Positions 32,743-43,780 of a stretch of DNA of 64,000 nucleotides are shown here, one piece after another. Location of the stretch: positions 82,057 through 146,056 of the forward strand of contig MU001502.1 of NCBI GenBank assembly GCA_010093485.1, given 5' to 3'. Below the pieces are notes generated by a model that was given only the letters and a program-made list of their open reading frames with translations, was not told the origin of the DNA and made no database searches. Position 1 is the stretch's first letter, and every line of letters starts with the position of its first letter. The DNA comes from Karstenula rhodostoma CBS 690.94. Lineage: Eukaryota > Ascomycota > Dothideomycetes > Pleosporales > Didymosphaeriaceae. Position numbers and translations under genes: made by a program.

Positions 32743-34551
32743 ATGTCCAATCGAGCCTCTAAGAATCTACTGTTTGAGCAATCAACCCGTACAGTCCATC
32801 TAATAGCCGGACATGTATCCTCTCCAACCAGCATCTCGCAAACTTCCATAAGTCTGCCCGTTGTAGCTGCAGAAAGGTCCCCGTACCTCGGTGCACGCCT
32901 ACGGTCGGCTTCTGTCCACGGCGACAGCATCATCGTCGAGCTACCAAACGTCGACCCCGCGGCTCTCAGACTCTACGCTTGGTGGCTGCAGTTCGAAAAC
33001 GCGCCTCTGTTCTTGCACGGCGACAAGGGTCCTCTTGCGCAACCACGCCACACGCTCATCTGGCGCGAGTGCTTCGATCTGATCCAAGCGCATAGCCTTG
33101 GCTCTAAATTTGGAGACGCAGACTTTCGGCAATACATCCTGGGTCAGCTGGATGCTTGGCTGGATCCCCAGCAAGATCCAGACCTGGAGCTGCTGGACTA
33201 TCTCTGGGAAAAGGACAGAGATGTGAGCGATGAACTACTGTGCTTTGTTATGGGGCATATGTTGCAGATGGAAATGAAGAGGGCGGGGCTGCTGGTCGGG
33301 TGGATGAAAAGGTTGATCGGTGGGAGGCGGATGATGGATTATATCGAGGGTATGAGGGAGTCTGGAAGAAGAGGTACGGCAGTGAGTGCTACGAAGAGTT
33401 TCAAGAGCCGGGAGTCGAGTTCGGGCAAGTTGGAAAGGGTGGAGAGAGGAGTCGCTACGACGAAAAGAGAAGATTCTCCAGCCGTGGAAGATGTAGTCGT
33501 ATCCGAACCAGCATCGCGAGACAGAACGCCACCGTCATTTTACAGAAAAAGGAGGGTGGAGGTACCGACTTTCGACGGTTGCATTCAGCAAGACCGCGAA
33601 GGTGCCATCGCAACCGCAGCCCCAGAGAATCGGAGGTCGCAAAGAGGGAATACTGCTCACGTACCGAGGCCTGCCACTTTTGCGGTCCCCAAACGCAAAC
33701 CGACACAGCGCACAATTACGCCGCAGGGACACCTGGAGCAGTTACCTCAGGCTTTACGGATACATCCGAAAGCACTCGCGAGCATCGTCAACGCCAACAT
33801 CCACGCGGAGATGGAGAGGCAGAGCACGTCTAACCCCAAATTCCCCCCTTTACCAAGTCTCCACCCATCAATCCGCGAGGCACTGCATTCCACCTTAAAG
33901 CCAACACGATCTCGAAACGTTGGACGAACGCCGAAAGAAGACCCTCCCGAGATGAGGGGAGGGGCACACAGTGCCTCGCTAGCACGTAAGACTGCGACAA
34001 TGCCAGACGCGTCCCTTTCCCTCCTAGATTTCTGGACCGATCCTTCACCTTCTGATCTCCCAGGCCCCGACTTTTGGGCCGATCTTCCAGCTACTCCCGC
34101 TCTTAAATCTCGACGCTCCAAAAATCTTTCCACAGTCGCACCCCATCCAAAGCCCCAGCCCCAGTGGACGCAAAACAACCTGTCCCTCTCACCAACCACA
34201 AAGCAGATCATCCAATCCTTCAGCCTAACCAGCACACCGACCCCGCGCCGCCACGCCACGCGCTCGTGGAGCGTCGCGAGTATCCGGCCGTCATCGGATT
34301 ACCACGCATACTCCGCCTATTCCTCTTATAGGAGAACTGCAATTGATAGGCCGGGGAGGGGCATTATTAGTAGGAAGCCAGTGCCGGAAGAAGGACTGAG
34401 GTTCTTGAGGGGGTATAGGGATGGGGAGCGGCTGGTGAGGGTTGCCAGTGTTAATAGTAGGCCTGGAAGGGTGGGGTTGGGGAGGGAGGGGGAAATGGAC
34501 GGTGGTGAGGAAGTGTGGATGGGGTGGCAGGGGCGGCCGGGGACGGCGTAA
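32743..34551 (+). CDS. Uncharacterised BTB/POZ-like protein with a disordered tail
   Basis: A single exon of 602 aa. The start at 32743 is chosen because GCCACCATGTCC is an excellent initiation context; the frame is open 33 codons further upstream. Residues about 35-200 form the folded part. They contain RSASVHGDSIIVELPNVDP, LRLYAWWLQFENAPL, WRECFDLIQAHSLGSKFGD and FRQYILGQLDAWLD, followed by DYLWEKDRDVSDELLCFVMGHML. This is the layout of fungal BTB-like proteins: a strand, a 'cell' helix with Leu-Tyr-x-x-Trp-Leu, then the BACK-like helices. The remaining 400 residues are Ser/Arg/Pro-rich and probably disordered, and contain TFWTDPS-like acidic patches. It may act as a dimerising adaptor, but this is inference. 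Confidence 0.65.
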   Translation: MSNRASKNLLFEQSTRTVHLIAGHVSSPTSISQTSISLPVVAAERSPYLGARLRSASVHGDSIIVELPNVDPAALRLYAWWLQFENAPLFLHGDKGPLAQPRHTLIWRECFDLIQAHSLGSKFGDADFRQYILGQLDAWLDPQQDPDLELLDYLWEKDRDVSDELLCFVMGHMLQMEMKRAGLLVGWMKRLIGGRRMMDYIEGMRESGRRGTAVSATKSFKSRESSSGKLERVERGVATTKREDSPAVEDVVVSEPASRDRTPPSFYRKRRVEVPTFDGCIQQDREGAIATAAPENRRSQRGNTAHVPRPATFAVPKRKPTQRTITPQGHLEQLPQALRIHPKALASIVNANIHAEMERQSTSNPKFPPLPSLHPSIREALHSTLKPTRSRNVGRTPKEDPPEMRGGAHSASLARKTATMPDASLSLLDFWTDPSPSDLPGPDFWADLPATPALKSRRSKNLSTVAPHPKPQPQWTQNNLSLSPTTKQIIQSFSLTSTPTPRRHATRSWSVASIRPSSDYHAYSAYSSYRRTAIDRPGRGIISRKPVPEEGLRFLRGYRDGERLVRVASVNSRPGRVGLGREGEMDGGEEVWMGWQGRPGTA

Positions 34552-34680
34552 GGGGTGTTGGGGAATAAGGTTTTAGGAAGGAGATGCCATGTCAATAAAT
34601 TGCCAGTCCTTATACGTTCTATCAACCAACCTATATGTAACACATGCAGGACACCCGCCACACACAAATCCAAACCCCGC

Positions 34681-36698
34681 CTACCCAACCAGCGGCACAT
34701 ACTCTTTACTAAACATCCCCTCAGGCACCCTCATCCACTGGCCCCTCTCGTCCAACTTCCCCTCCACCCTCGCCCACTCCCTCCTCACCGCCTCCGCTTT
34801 CTCCTCGCTCCGCGGCGTAATCACAACAGGGAATCCCTCCGGCCGCACAAGCACGCCATCCGTCAAAGCATCCGCGTCAGGCACGATGTCATTCCCCGCG
34901 TCGTCCTTCGCCATGCGGAAGTCGAAGGCCCAGAGGAGCCGCGCGATGGCGAGGAAGAGGGAGCGCTCTGCGATGTGCATGCCTGGTAGGTACGGGGTCA
35001 GTGTATGCATGTCGGAGAAGGGGGGTTAGAGTCAGAGGAGTGGCGTACCCTGGCAGGAGCGACGCCCGGCACCGAAGGTGTAGTGGTCTCGCTTCGCGAA
35101 ATCAGCCGCGTGCGCGGCTTCGAAGGCGGAATGCGTGTCGTGTGCGTAGCGGGAGGGGTCGAACGCGCGGGGGTTGGGGAAGCGAGAATCGTTGTTGTGG
35201 AGGGCCCTGCTTGGTGTGAGCTTTCTGCATGTTCTGGAAGTGGCGGAGAGAAAGAAAAGAGGAGCACGCTGTCGTAGAATGGGGACTCACCACACATTCA
35301 TCACCACAGTCGCACCCTTCGGAATCCTATACCCCTCATACACATCCTCCCTCACCGGGCTCCGCACCATGCCCAAAATCGGCGTCGGCATCCACCGCAG
35401 GCTTTCCTTAACGCACCCGCGTATGTACTGCATGTGGGGCTCGTCGTCCATGGTGGGTAGGCGGTCGCCGCAGAGGCGGTCGATTTCGGCTTGCGCGGTG
35501 AGCGCCACGGAGGGGAAGAGGAGGAGCGCCTGGATGAAGCCGAGCAGCGTGCTCCAGGTGGTGTCGGAGCCGGCTTCGTGGAGGCTGCCCAGGAGGTAGG
35601 AGGCTTGGGCGTCGGTGAGGGTTTCGTCGCTGTGGGCCTTCGCCTGGGCCAGGGCGACGTCGGCGGCGAAACAGGGCTGGGGTGGATTAGTGGTGGCCAA
35701 GGCCATACACGGGAGAGGTTTGAAAGATGCGTTGTGGGGAGACTCACATTTGCGGTGCCCTTTTCCACGTCGCGCTTGAGCGCGTTCCAGTGGAGGAGGT
35801 AGAGCTTGAGCTCCTTCGCGTGCAACGCCTTTGCTTTCCTCTTCACAGGCACAAGAAAGTCGGGTAAGCGCTGCAGCACGGGAAAAATATCCAGCAGCTG
35901 CGCCTGCACGGTGCCGAACGTAGTAGCCCAGTCTTCCACGCACTGTCATCGCGTCAGTACGCATTTTTTCACATTCGTCGTTGCCGCCGCCTGGTAAGGG
36001 ACGGGAACACAACCTCACCTCAAATAACGTATGCATGTTCTCATCATCAATGCTCACAGTCCGAAACCCAAACACCATCTGCGTCGTCAACGCATTTGTA
36101 TACCGCCGTATATGATCGACCCACCTCCCGGGACTCTCCAAAAACCCCAGCAGCATCTGGCGGTTCTCAAGATCCTGGTACGGGACGTAGCTGATGCTTG
36201 CTTTGACATTAAGATGGTCGTGCACGAGGCTGCGCATGAAGCGCCAAGTTTTGCCGTACTCCTGTCCGCACCCTCAGCCTCTCTCCCAGCAACCAAGCCA
36301 GCGTAGGAGCAGTAGCAGAAAAAACAGCGCAGGGAAGTCAGGCTCGGAGTTACCATCAACAACATCCTCATCCACCCACTAATCATCTGCCCGATATACA
36401 ACGGCGGCCTACTACTGTAATTCCCGCTTCTCCTATCCAACAGCTCCTTCACAACCTCGTCAGACGATAGCACGATCATGACGGTGCTCGGGCCCAGCAT
36501 CAGCGAGTAAATCGGTCCGTACTCGTCGGCCCACGCCTTGAACTGGTGCCAGGCCTTCGTCGCGGGGATCTGGTGCAGGTTGCCGAGGAAGGGGATAGTA
36601 GGCGGGCCTGGGGGCAGGTCTTTAGGGCGGCGACCGGCGTTGCGGTAGCGGTAGAGGAGGGTGAGGAGGGCAGCTAGGGAGAGGAGGATAGTGTACAT
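34681..36698 (-). CDS. Cytochrome P450 monooxygenase
   Basis: Six exons on the minus strand (36698-36354, 36261-36019, 35942-35748, 35676-35291, 35206-35049, 34982-34681) give 542 aa. Every junction keeps frame. An N-terminal membrane anchor (MYTILLSLAALLTLLYRY) is followed by the Pro-rich hinge (DLPPGPPTIPFLGN). The C-helix WRFMR motif, the I-helix oxygen-activation motif AGSDTT (about 296-301), the ExxR pair in KESLRW (E352, R355) and the heme loop FGAGRRSCQG with ligand C441 are all intact. Overall it looks like the group related to the O-methylsterigmatocystin oxidoreductase type, anchored in the endoplasmic reticulum. The substrate is unknown, and no secondary-metabolism backbone gene is in the window. 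Confidence 0.92.
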
Positions 36699-37761
36699 TG
36701 TTGATCTTGGGAGGGGAGAACAGGGGAGGTTGCGAGGTTGCAGTAGACGAAGATAGAGTGTTCTTTATACTTTATATGGAGGAGAATGTCATATGCGCTG
36801 ACCCGCATGAGTGTTTCTTTTACTATAACCGACACGAAACTATCGTCTGTCTACGCATCGCTGCATTGGCTCCGTCGCTTACCTACCTTTGGCCGAGTTG
36901 CCGTCAACGGTCAGCGCTGCGTGCGCTACGGCAGACATACCTCAGGCCTGTCTTGGCATATTGCCGGTAGTCCATGTTAGGTGTGCTGGCAAGGTTAGCA
37001 GCGCTCGTTGCGGAATGCCTTCTAGGGTTTCATGCAACGTCTTGTCAGCCTGAGGCTCTATGTGCGGGGAACCTGGGACGAGATAGACGGCTGATGTGAT
37101 ACTGGTCGCCCGATACCGGGGGGGGACTGCAGCTGGGGGTGCACGGCGTCGCCAGGTATGGGGCCTGTTCCAATCGTGTTGGGAGATGCAGGAGAGATGG
37201 TGGGTTATCTGAGGACTGTGGTAATTTTGGTTCCCAAACTTCCTAATACGGCCGTTTGGGATTGGATGTGGATTACCGCAAAGTCTTACCTAGCGCGGTC
37301 TGAACGTTACTTCTGGTCTGTGCAACCAGTCGAATTTCCTATTTTGGCAGCTTTTTGTCTCCGTAGATTGCGGTGAACTCTTACTTAGCGCGAGGATTTT
37401 TACTTTCCGTCTGGGTACTGGAAGAAGCACGCTGTAACGCTCATCAACTACTACCACAAAGGGAAGTTTGGGCCATCAACTAAAGAGCATAATACTAGTC
37501 TTTTAATTTAGAACCTGCCGTCTTATCAAAAGAAGCGCAGGCTGAGATCTCACACCAAAACGCCGCCCAGACCCAAACCATGATATCTTGCTCACATTCA
37601 AAGTACGCCGAGCCCACAAAACACGCGCCCAAAACCCATAAAGTCCAAATCATAGCACCCGCACTAAGGCCATTGTTATCATCATCACACAAGCGACCTC
37701 CTCACAAGCTTCCTCCTGCACACAGTTAGCTCAGCCCAGTCCCCCAGATTCACACATAAAC
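36699..37761. other. Intergenic region
   Basis: 1.06 kb. A 65-codon minus-strand frame at 37495-37692 has two hydrophobic stretches and could be a tiny membrane protein, but nothing else supports it. Otherwise I see nothing. Confidence 0.4.
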
Positions 37762-40230
37762 TCACGAAGCAGCCCACCCCCGGCTCTTAGGCCTCTCCAC
37801 ATGATCATCTTCCTCCACCCTCGCCTCTTCCTTCCGAATCCCCGTAACCGCCGTGGTCGGCCGCCCTTCGGAGAAGAACCTCCGATGGCCAACAGGCTCC
37901 TTAGTCGGCGCCGCAGTCTTCGGTCTCTCGCCCCCCTTCGGCCGCATAAATGTGCTCCTATCCTTGGGCATGTGCGCCGTCTTCGGGCGCGGGCTCGTCG
38001 CAGCAGGTACGTTGGACGTCTTAGACTCGTTGTCGTCCCTCCGCGCGATCTTGCGCATCAGGCCCTTCAACGTGAGAGACTTGCGGCGCGAGTGACGCAG
38101 CTCTGCGGGCGGGAGGTCGGTGGATATCATGCTGAGGCGGTTGGGTATGGGTTCGCGGCGAAGGAGGCGTTCGGGCGTGCCTTGGATGCTGCTAGGGCGG
38201 ACGATGGATAGGGGGCGCGCGGGGAGCGGAAGCTCATCCTCGTCGATGGGGATGGGCGGGATTGGAGGGATAGCGGAAGGTTCGGTGATGAGCGTTGCGC
38301 CGCTGGAACGGGCGGATGTGTTTTCGGCGGATGTAGTCCGGTGGCGTGTGCGGTGGCGCACGAGGCGCTCGTGGTCGAGCATGAGTTGTTGTTTGGTGGA
38401 TTCGAGCTCTTTGATGTTCTGCTTAAGGCGGTCGTTCTCTTCTTGGAGTTTGGCCTGCGCGGATGAAAATGCTTCATTGGTTTGGTTGAGCTCTTCATAT
38501 TTGGCATCTTTCTCTGCGGCCAGCTTCTGCAGCTTCATGAGTTCTTTGTCTTTGTCCTCGAGCTGCTCGCGACTCTCCTTGAGCTGGCCCTCCATGCGCT
38601 GGAAGTGCACACGGTGTACCAGGCTCGGACGCGCAGTCTCCATGTCGTCGTTGATAGCTTTCTCAAGTCGGAGCTGCTCGCGCAGTGTTTCAGCGTCTTT
38701 CTCAGACATGAAAACGCGAGCGTTGGCTTCGCGCAGACGCTTGTCAAGGGCCTCGACTTCGACGTAAAGACGGGAGTTGTCTTGCTGCGCGGCGTTGAAC
38801 ATGGCTTCCAGCTCGTGCGCATTCTGCTCCACGATGGTGGACAGTCTGGTTAGTGAGGGTCGCTGCGCCTCCTTGCTGAGCCCTTCTTCGATCTTCAAGG
38901 TGGCTTCGCTTAGCTTCTCTTGCGTTTGGGCGTGGTGTTTCCGCTCATTATTGAGGGACTGTTGTACCTCGGATGTCGCGCGCCATGCTCTTCGCAGCTC
39001 GATTTGGGTGTTGTTCAGGGTCTCGCTGGCAGCAACAGCGTCTGCAAGGTCGGCCTCCAACTGGGCGATCTCGTTGTCTTTCTCATCGAGCGTTCGTTCG
39101 TCGATCTCAGCGGAGTTCCTGCCCTTGACGCGAAGAAACTTGATCTGCAGCGCAGCTTGCGAGTCGCTTCCGGTCGCGCTGTCGATCTTGCCGTCGTCAA
39201 ACCTGGGGTTGTTTTGTCTCTCCAGGAAAACGATCCGCTCTTTGAGGTTTTGTAGCTCAGCGTCTTTTAGCTCCAACGCGGCCTTGTGTTGTCGGTGAAT
39301 GTCGTCTAGTCTACTCTCTTGATCCTTGATATGGTTCTCTTTCTGTTCTTTTGCTTTGCGCAGAGCAAAGAGTTCGATGTCTTTCCTATAGACCTCGGCC
39401 TGGTGGTCCCGACCCAGCTTCTGCTTCATTGTCTTTAGCTCATCGCGCAACGACGCATCCTCGGCGAACGTTTCATTTTGTGTTGCGCGTGCATTGTTCA
39501 GCTCAGCCTTGGTGCGCTTAAGATCGATGTCCCTTGCCTTCTCACTCTTCCTGAACTCTGCAAGCCGCTTGTGCATCCTGTCGATTTCTGCGTCCTTGCT
39601 CCCGCTAGACAGCGAAAGCGCCTCCGGATTCGAAGATGAATGTTTGCGTGTGAAATTGGCGGGCCGGTGCGATCCAGAAATATTCGAGCGGGCGACGACA
39701 CCGTGTGCTTGCAACAAGCGGGTTTCAACGGCGGGCGAACTTTCTGACTCGTGGGTCACTTGTTGCAATGCCTCAAACGAGACGACAACTAAGGCTGCGA
39801 CAAGCAAGTCTTGGATGGAGAGTCGCTGGTTTGCAACTGTCACGAGAGCGCAAACGTGCAGTGCGTTTGCAATCCTTGTTTGATGGCGCGCGGCCCATGA
39901 ATTGGGGTATCTTCGTATGAAGGCGAGAAATGCGCTTGGCAAAGCGGTCGAGATCGCGGCCGGAACCATGCGCGAAAGTGGAAAATATGGTACCCAACAT
40001 TCCTCAACGATCCGCATTATTCGTTGCACGTCGAGGCCCATTTTTTCTCCTGTAATGGTAAACACTAAGATCGCGTGGTTCCTGGCGCTACGGATGATCT
40101 GGACCACTAATGTTGGCGCAGGCTTGTCGCTCCATCTAGATATTGGCAGACGGAGGTTCTGGTCCAGGGACGACCTCTCGTAGGCTGATAAACTGCTTGT
40201 AACACTGTCCAGAAGGGATTGGGTTGACAT
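37762..40230 (-). CDS. Membrane-anchored coiled-coil protein of unknown function
   Basis: A single exon of 822 aa from the ATG at 40230 (MSTQSLLDSVTSSL). The frame is open 46 codons further upstream without an ATG and includes a hydrophobic stretch, so an upstream exon is possible. Two or three hydrophobic segments lie in the N-terminal third (around ILVFTITGE, MVPAAISTALPSAFLAFI and LLVAALVVVSFEAL). About 400 residues of continuous coiled coil follow (roughly 190-600; heptads rich in Leu, Glu, Lys, Gln). The C-terminus is basic and Pro/Ser-rich, with RRKSLTLKGLMRKIARRD, which could be an amphipathic or phosphorylated segment. The plan, membrane anchor plus long coiled coil, suits an organelle tether or scaffold, but I do not recognise the family. 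Confidence 0.7.
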   Translation of the reverse strand: MSTQSLLDSVTSSLSAYERSSLDQNLRLPISRWSDKPAPTLVVQIIRSARNHAILVFTITGEKMGLDVQRIMRIVEECWVPYFPLSRMVPAAISTALPSAFLAFIRRYPNSWAARHQTRIANALHVCALVTVANQRLSIQDLLVAALVVVSFEALQQVTHESESSPAVETRLLQAHGVVARSNISGSHRPANFTRKHSSSNPEALSLSSGSKDAEIDRMHKRLAEFRKSEKARDIDLKRTKAELNNARATQNETFAEDASLRDELKTMKQKLGRDHQAEVYRKDIELFALRKAKEQKENHIKDQESRLDDIHRQHKAALELKDAELQNLKERIVFLERQNNPRFDDGKIDSATGSDSQAALQIKFLRVKGRNSAEIDERTLDEKDNEIAQLEADLADAVAASETLNNTQIELRRAWRATSEVQQSLNNERKHHAQTQEKLSEATLKIEEGLSKEAQRPSLTRLSTIVEQNAHELEAMFNAAQQDNSRLYVEVEALDKRLREANARVFMSEKDAETLREQLRLEKAINDDMETARPSLVHRVHFQRMEGQLKESREQLEDKDKELMKLQKLAAEKDAKYEELNQTNEAFSSAQAKLQEENDRLKQNIKELESTKQQLMLDHERLVRHRTRHRTTSAENTSARSSGATLITEPSAIPPIPPIPIDEDELPLPARPLSIVRPSSIQGTPERLLRREPIPNRLSMISTDLPPAELRHSRRKSLTLKGLMRKIARRDDNESKTSNVPAATSPRPKTAHMPKDRSTFMRPKGGERPKTAAPTKEPVGHRRFFSEGRPTTAVTGIRKEEARVEEDDHVERPKSRGWAAS

Positions 40231-40828
40231 GGTCGCGTTGGTGCACAGTCCAGTAGCGCAGAGAGATTTTCCAGAAATGTAAAGGTAGGTTCCATGTAAC
40301 GCGATAATGAGTCCAGCGGCAACTTGAAGCGGGCTACTTTGCGCGTAGTCGCGGGCGCTGTCTAACACGGCGCTCTTGTTGTGGAATCAAGATCGTACTG
40401 CACGTTTCTTCTAGCTCGTTCACCAGCGACGGCCTCGTTTAGTCCGCTGTAGAAGCTCAGCAGTTGGAACGTGGATGCATGCAATGCAATTTTCAGAAAA
40501 TCGATGCGATCAATAGCGGTCGTTCATTAAGGAATGCGTGTCTGGCGTGATGCGAAATCGTTCGTGGTACTCGTTGTCATTGGAGGCCTATAGGCGCGAC
40601 AAAATGCTAACAACCGCAACAAGTATGAACATGCGCAATGAAAAAAATGGTCAAGGAATGAAGGAACAGAAAGGATATGACGGTGCCGCAAAGGACACAA
40701 AGGAGACGTGTCGAGCACGCATTACCAGACGCCCTGCTTTTATGCAACCGGAAAGGATATCGCAGCAAATGAAAAAGGAGGCAGAGGCAGCATTGGCCAC
40801 AGAGACCTTGGGCGAGCAGGATGGCCTT
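40231..40828. other. Spacer between two minus-strand genes
   Basis: About 600 bp holding the 3' flank of the vacuolar protease gene and the promoter, or an unrecognised first exon, of the coiled-coil gene. Nothing else is supported. Confidence 0.4.
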
Positions 40829-43780
40829 CTACAGCTTGAAACATTTGGACCCTTCGACCAGCCCATCGGCAATCTTTGTCGCGATGGCCCATACAGGCAG
40901 ATAGTGCTGCACCTCATCGAACGCCGGAATGTCGCCTGCATTCGCATCGGACCACAAGCACACGACGCTTCCAGAGAACGTCGAATTCTCGACGTCGTTC
41001 CAAGACACGCCAACGTGCCAGGGCTGCGACCATTCACGATGCCACAGGCGGAGCTCGCGCGTTCCATGTTGACCGGTCGCATTGAAGCGGGGATCTGAAA
41101 CCGCGCCAACGCCAGCGACCACCAAATCAACGACCGGCGTGTCGAAAGTCAGCTTGCAGGCCCGCGAGTTTTGCCCGACCACGCGAATTGTTGCCTCATT
41201 GGAGTTGTTGCTTTTCTGCACCGAGTAGTCCAGCCAGGACTTGGGTTTGGTGTTATTGCCGTATGGTGACAAGGTGGGCACAACATTGGCCGGCAACCCA
41301 GCCCACGAGCATTTGGTCAGCTCCTTGCGGGTCGCTACGTCAGGAGTCGTGCATTTGAGATCCTTGCCCTGCGCACTGGGTATCTCCCTGATAATATCCT
41401 GCACGTAGCCGTCGACACCCGTCAGTGATACTGTATTTGCTCCAGTATCGAGGTCAACCTGCTGCTGGAAGTAAACCTTCAACTTGTGGTCGCGAGAGAA
41501 AGGAAATGCGACAAGGTTGTATATGACCGTGCCTATGCAAATCATGAATAGGAAAGTCGGGATGTGGTACGTGAAGCGATGAAGAAAAGGGCCCGCAGGG
41601 ACAGCAAGGATGGCCGTCAGAGCCGCGAACAGGACGTAGATCAAAAGCGTCGAGTTGCCATCTGCTGGAGTCTGGTACGTGGCGGAGGTTAGTATGAGTG
41701 CAATCTGGCCAACAAGAATCAGAGTCATAGGCACTGTAAGTAGAAATTGGAAGAACCAAAGCCAGCTTGGAAGCTTGCCACTCCACTCCTGCTCTCCTTC
41801 GTATGGGCTACCGAGATCTGGCGGCGCGTGATGTTCATCGGTCTCTGCGCCATCGCTGATCGACTGTTGCCGGCTCCCATAATTTCTTCTGAAGCTTGTT
41901 CGATCGTTGCGCAAAAGCGACGTTGTCTCCGTGGCATCGTCATCCTCTGCAGGTCGTTCTTCGGATCGGGTACCGTTGGTGGTGCCAGACAGTGGCCTAC
42001 TGCTTGGTTCCCGATCGTGATGCGACTCGCCAGTCCGATTGAAAAGAGCTGCGTAGGCAGACTTCTTCGGGAGGAAGAAGAGCTCAATGTAGGATATGAG
42101 CAAAGCGAAGAATGTCCCGGCGAAGGCGAACATCACATAGTAGCCACCTGCGAGGTGGAAATTCTGGGCGAGAATCGTGACGAACACTAGAACCACAAAA
42201 GTCCCAATGAACTGCCATAATAGTGTATAGTGACGCTGGAGTGCTGACGGACGCATTGCACTTGCCCCACGAAGCACAAACCATGCAAAGAAGAACCATG
42301 CAGAGAACATCATGCTAGAACTCAGGTGTCAGTACAACAGTTACATGAGGGGTGATGGACGAACTCACCTCCAGACTGCGTACGGACTGCTGTAGACGAT
42401 ATAGGGATTGACCCTCTGGAGAAGATAGGCCAGCCCAATGACAGCAGACGTAGCGACCACAAAGCTCACAGGGAACCGGAAGAAGCCACGCCAGCCGTAC
42501 AGGCGCACCGGCTCATCATCATCAGATGAGTGCACATATTTCTTGCGCGCAAGCAGATATTGCTTGTCAGTCTTGGAAAGTGCCACGGTTAGTCCGATCA
42601 GAGTGATGGGAGCAACTACGAGCAATGTCACACAAAGAGCAAACAGAGTATGTAGCTGCAACAGCACGAAGGCTTTCCCAAAAAGGTCGAACCACACCGC
42701 GTCGGTGCCGGTCCCGGCGTTAACTTTGCCCTTTTGGCGTTCCTCATCTGAGCCGCTGAATCGGTCGCTGGTATCTGAGGCTAGTCCCGACGCTGTAACA
42801 ATGGAGGCAGAGAGCATGTGCCAAAGTGAGTTCAAGGACGTCTCCCGCGGCGAATCCTCGATGGTATGGTAGCGCGCGCGTGGTTCCATGAAAGCCACAT
42901 CTAGCCCTCGGAGCCCAAGCTCGCCATTGAACACGACATAATCGGTTTGACTGCGGATGAAGCCTTGCTTGAACCCATCGCCGCTGACAACAGTGCCGAA
43001 TGGGTGTTTGGCAGCCTTGTAGAAACTGGTGACTTCTGTATCTGTGCTCCGGAACAACGTCGCTCGACCTCCAGCTCCTGCCCCCTCAAGATTGAGGAAT
43101 GTATGTGGGAGCTGAGATATAGGGTGGCGCATGAAGGCTTTGGCTCCGTTCAAAAAGTCTTCCTCGCCGTTGTTCAGCAGTAAAACAACCGTTCGGTGCG
43201 GCCAGTTCTCGGGCTCGGTAAAGTAGGAAAGCAGCTGCAGTACAGTCACAACGCCCACCCCATCATCGGTCGCCCCGTAGCCAGTACTGACAGAGTCATA
43301 GTGAGCATTGACAAGCACGCCACCATTTGTGGAAGCGCGCGTACTTGTCAACGGGCTCCCATTAGGCTCGTAAAACGGTTCCTCATCGTACGACCCCCGG
43401 ATCGCGACGATGATATTGGTTCCTTCGAAATAGACCGTGGTATTGCCAGCTGAAAACGTTGCATTTGATACATTATCGTCAATGATCTCAACGCGGTCGC
43501 TGCCAAGGTTCCGGGATGCTACGATGTCCTCGACGCGCGATAGGAGGTACTTTCGCACGTCATCGTTGGCGTGGCTGTTGTACGGATGATGTCTCCGTGT
43601 GATGTGCTCCAAGTCGGCCCAGGCCTGTGTCAAGTTTGTACCTGCTGGGGTAGTGTGAGGAACGTCCGGCAAGGTGAGGTGGACCGTGAGCAAGGCAGCA
43701 AATAATGCAATGTACGTGCCCGTCACCACGAAGATGACGGGTAGCGGCGTGAAAGCGAACGGATTCGAGAGGCGAGCCAT
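40829..43780 (-). CDS. PFF1: Vacuolar membrane protease, M28 family (Pff1 type)
   Basis: Exons 43780-42369 and 42314-40829 (54-bp intron, phase 2) give 965 aa. One N-terminal membrane helix (about residues 12-34) is followed by a lumenal M28 zinc-peptidase domain. The metal ligands and catalytic glutamates are visible: H160 in NAHYDS, D172 in ATDDG, E206/E207 in NNGEED, E232 in NLEGAG and H305 in YHTIEDS. After it come eight or so membrane helices, split by a hydrophilic loop (about 520-610), and a C-terminal lumenal domain with the ECF-like Cys pattern. The fold and length match the fungal Pff1 family at the vacuole membrane. The substrate is not known. All catalytic residues are present, so the enzyme is expected to be active. 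Confidence 0.93.

Noticed and set aside
1114..36698. A secondary-metabolite gene cluster built around the BVMO and P450
   Set aside because: The two enzymes are about 33 kb apart, with unrelated genes between, and no polyketide synthase, peptide synthetase or terpene cyclase is present.
37495..37692. A 65-codon minus-strand frame with two hydrophobic stretches
   Set aside because: Too short and unsupported; no conserved motif. Could be a small membrane protein, but I cannot show it.
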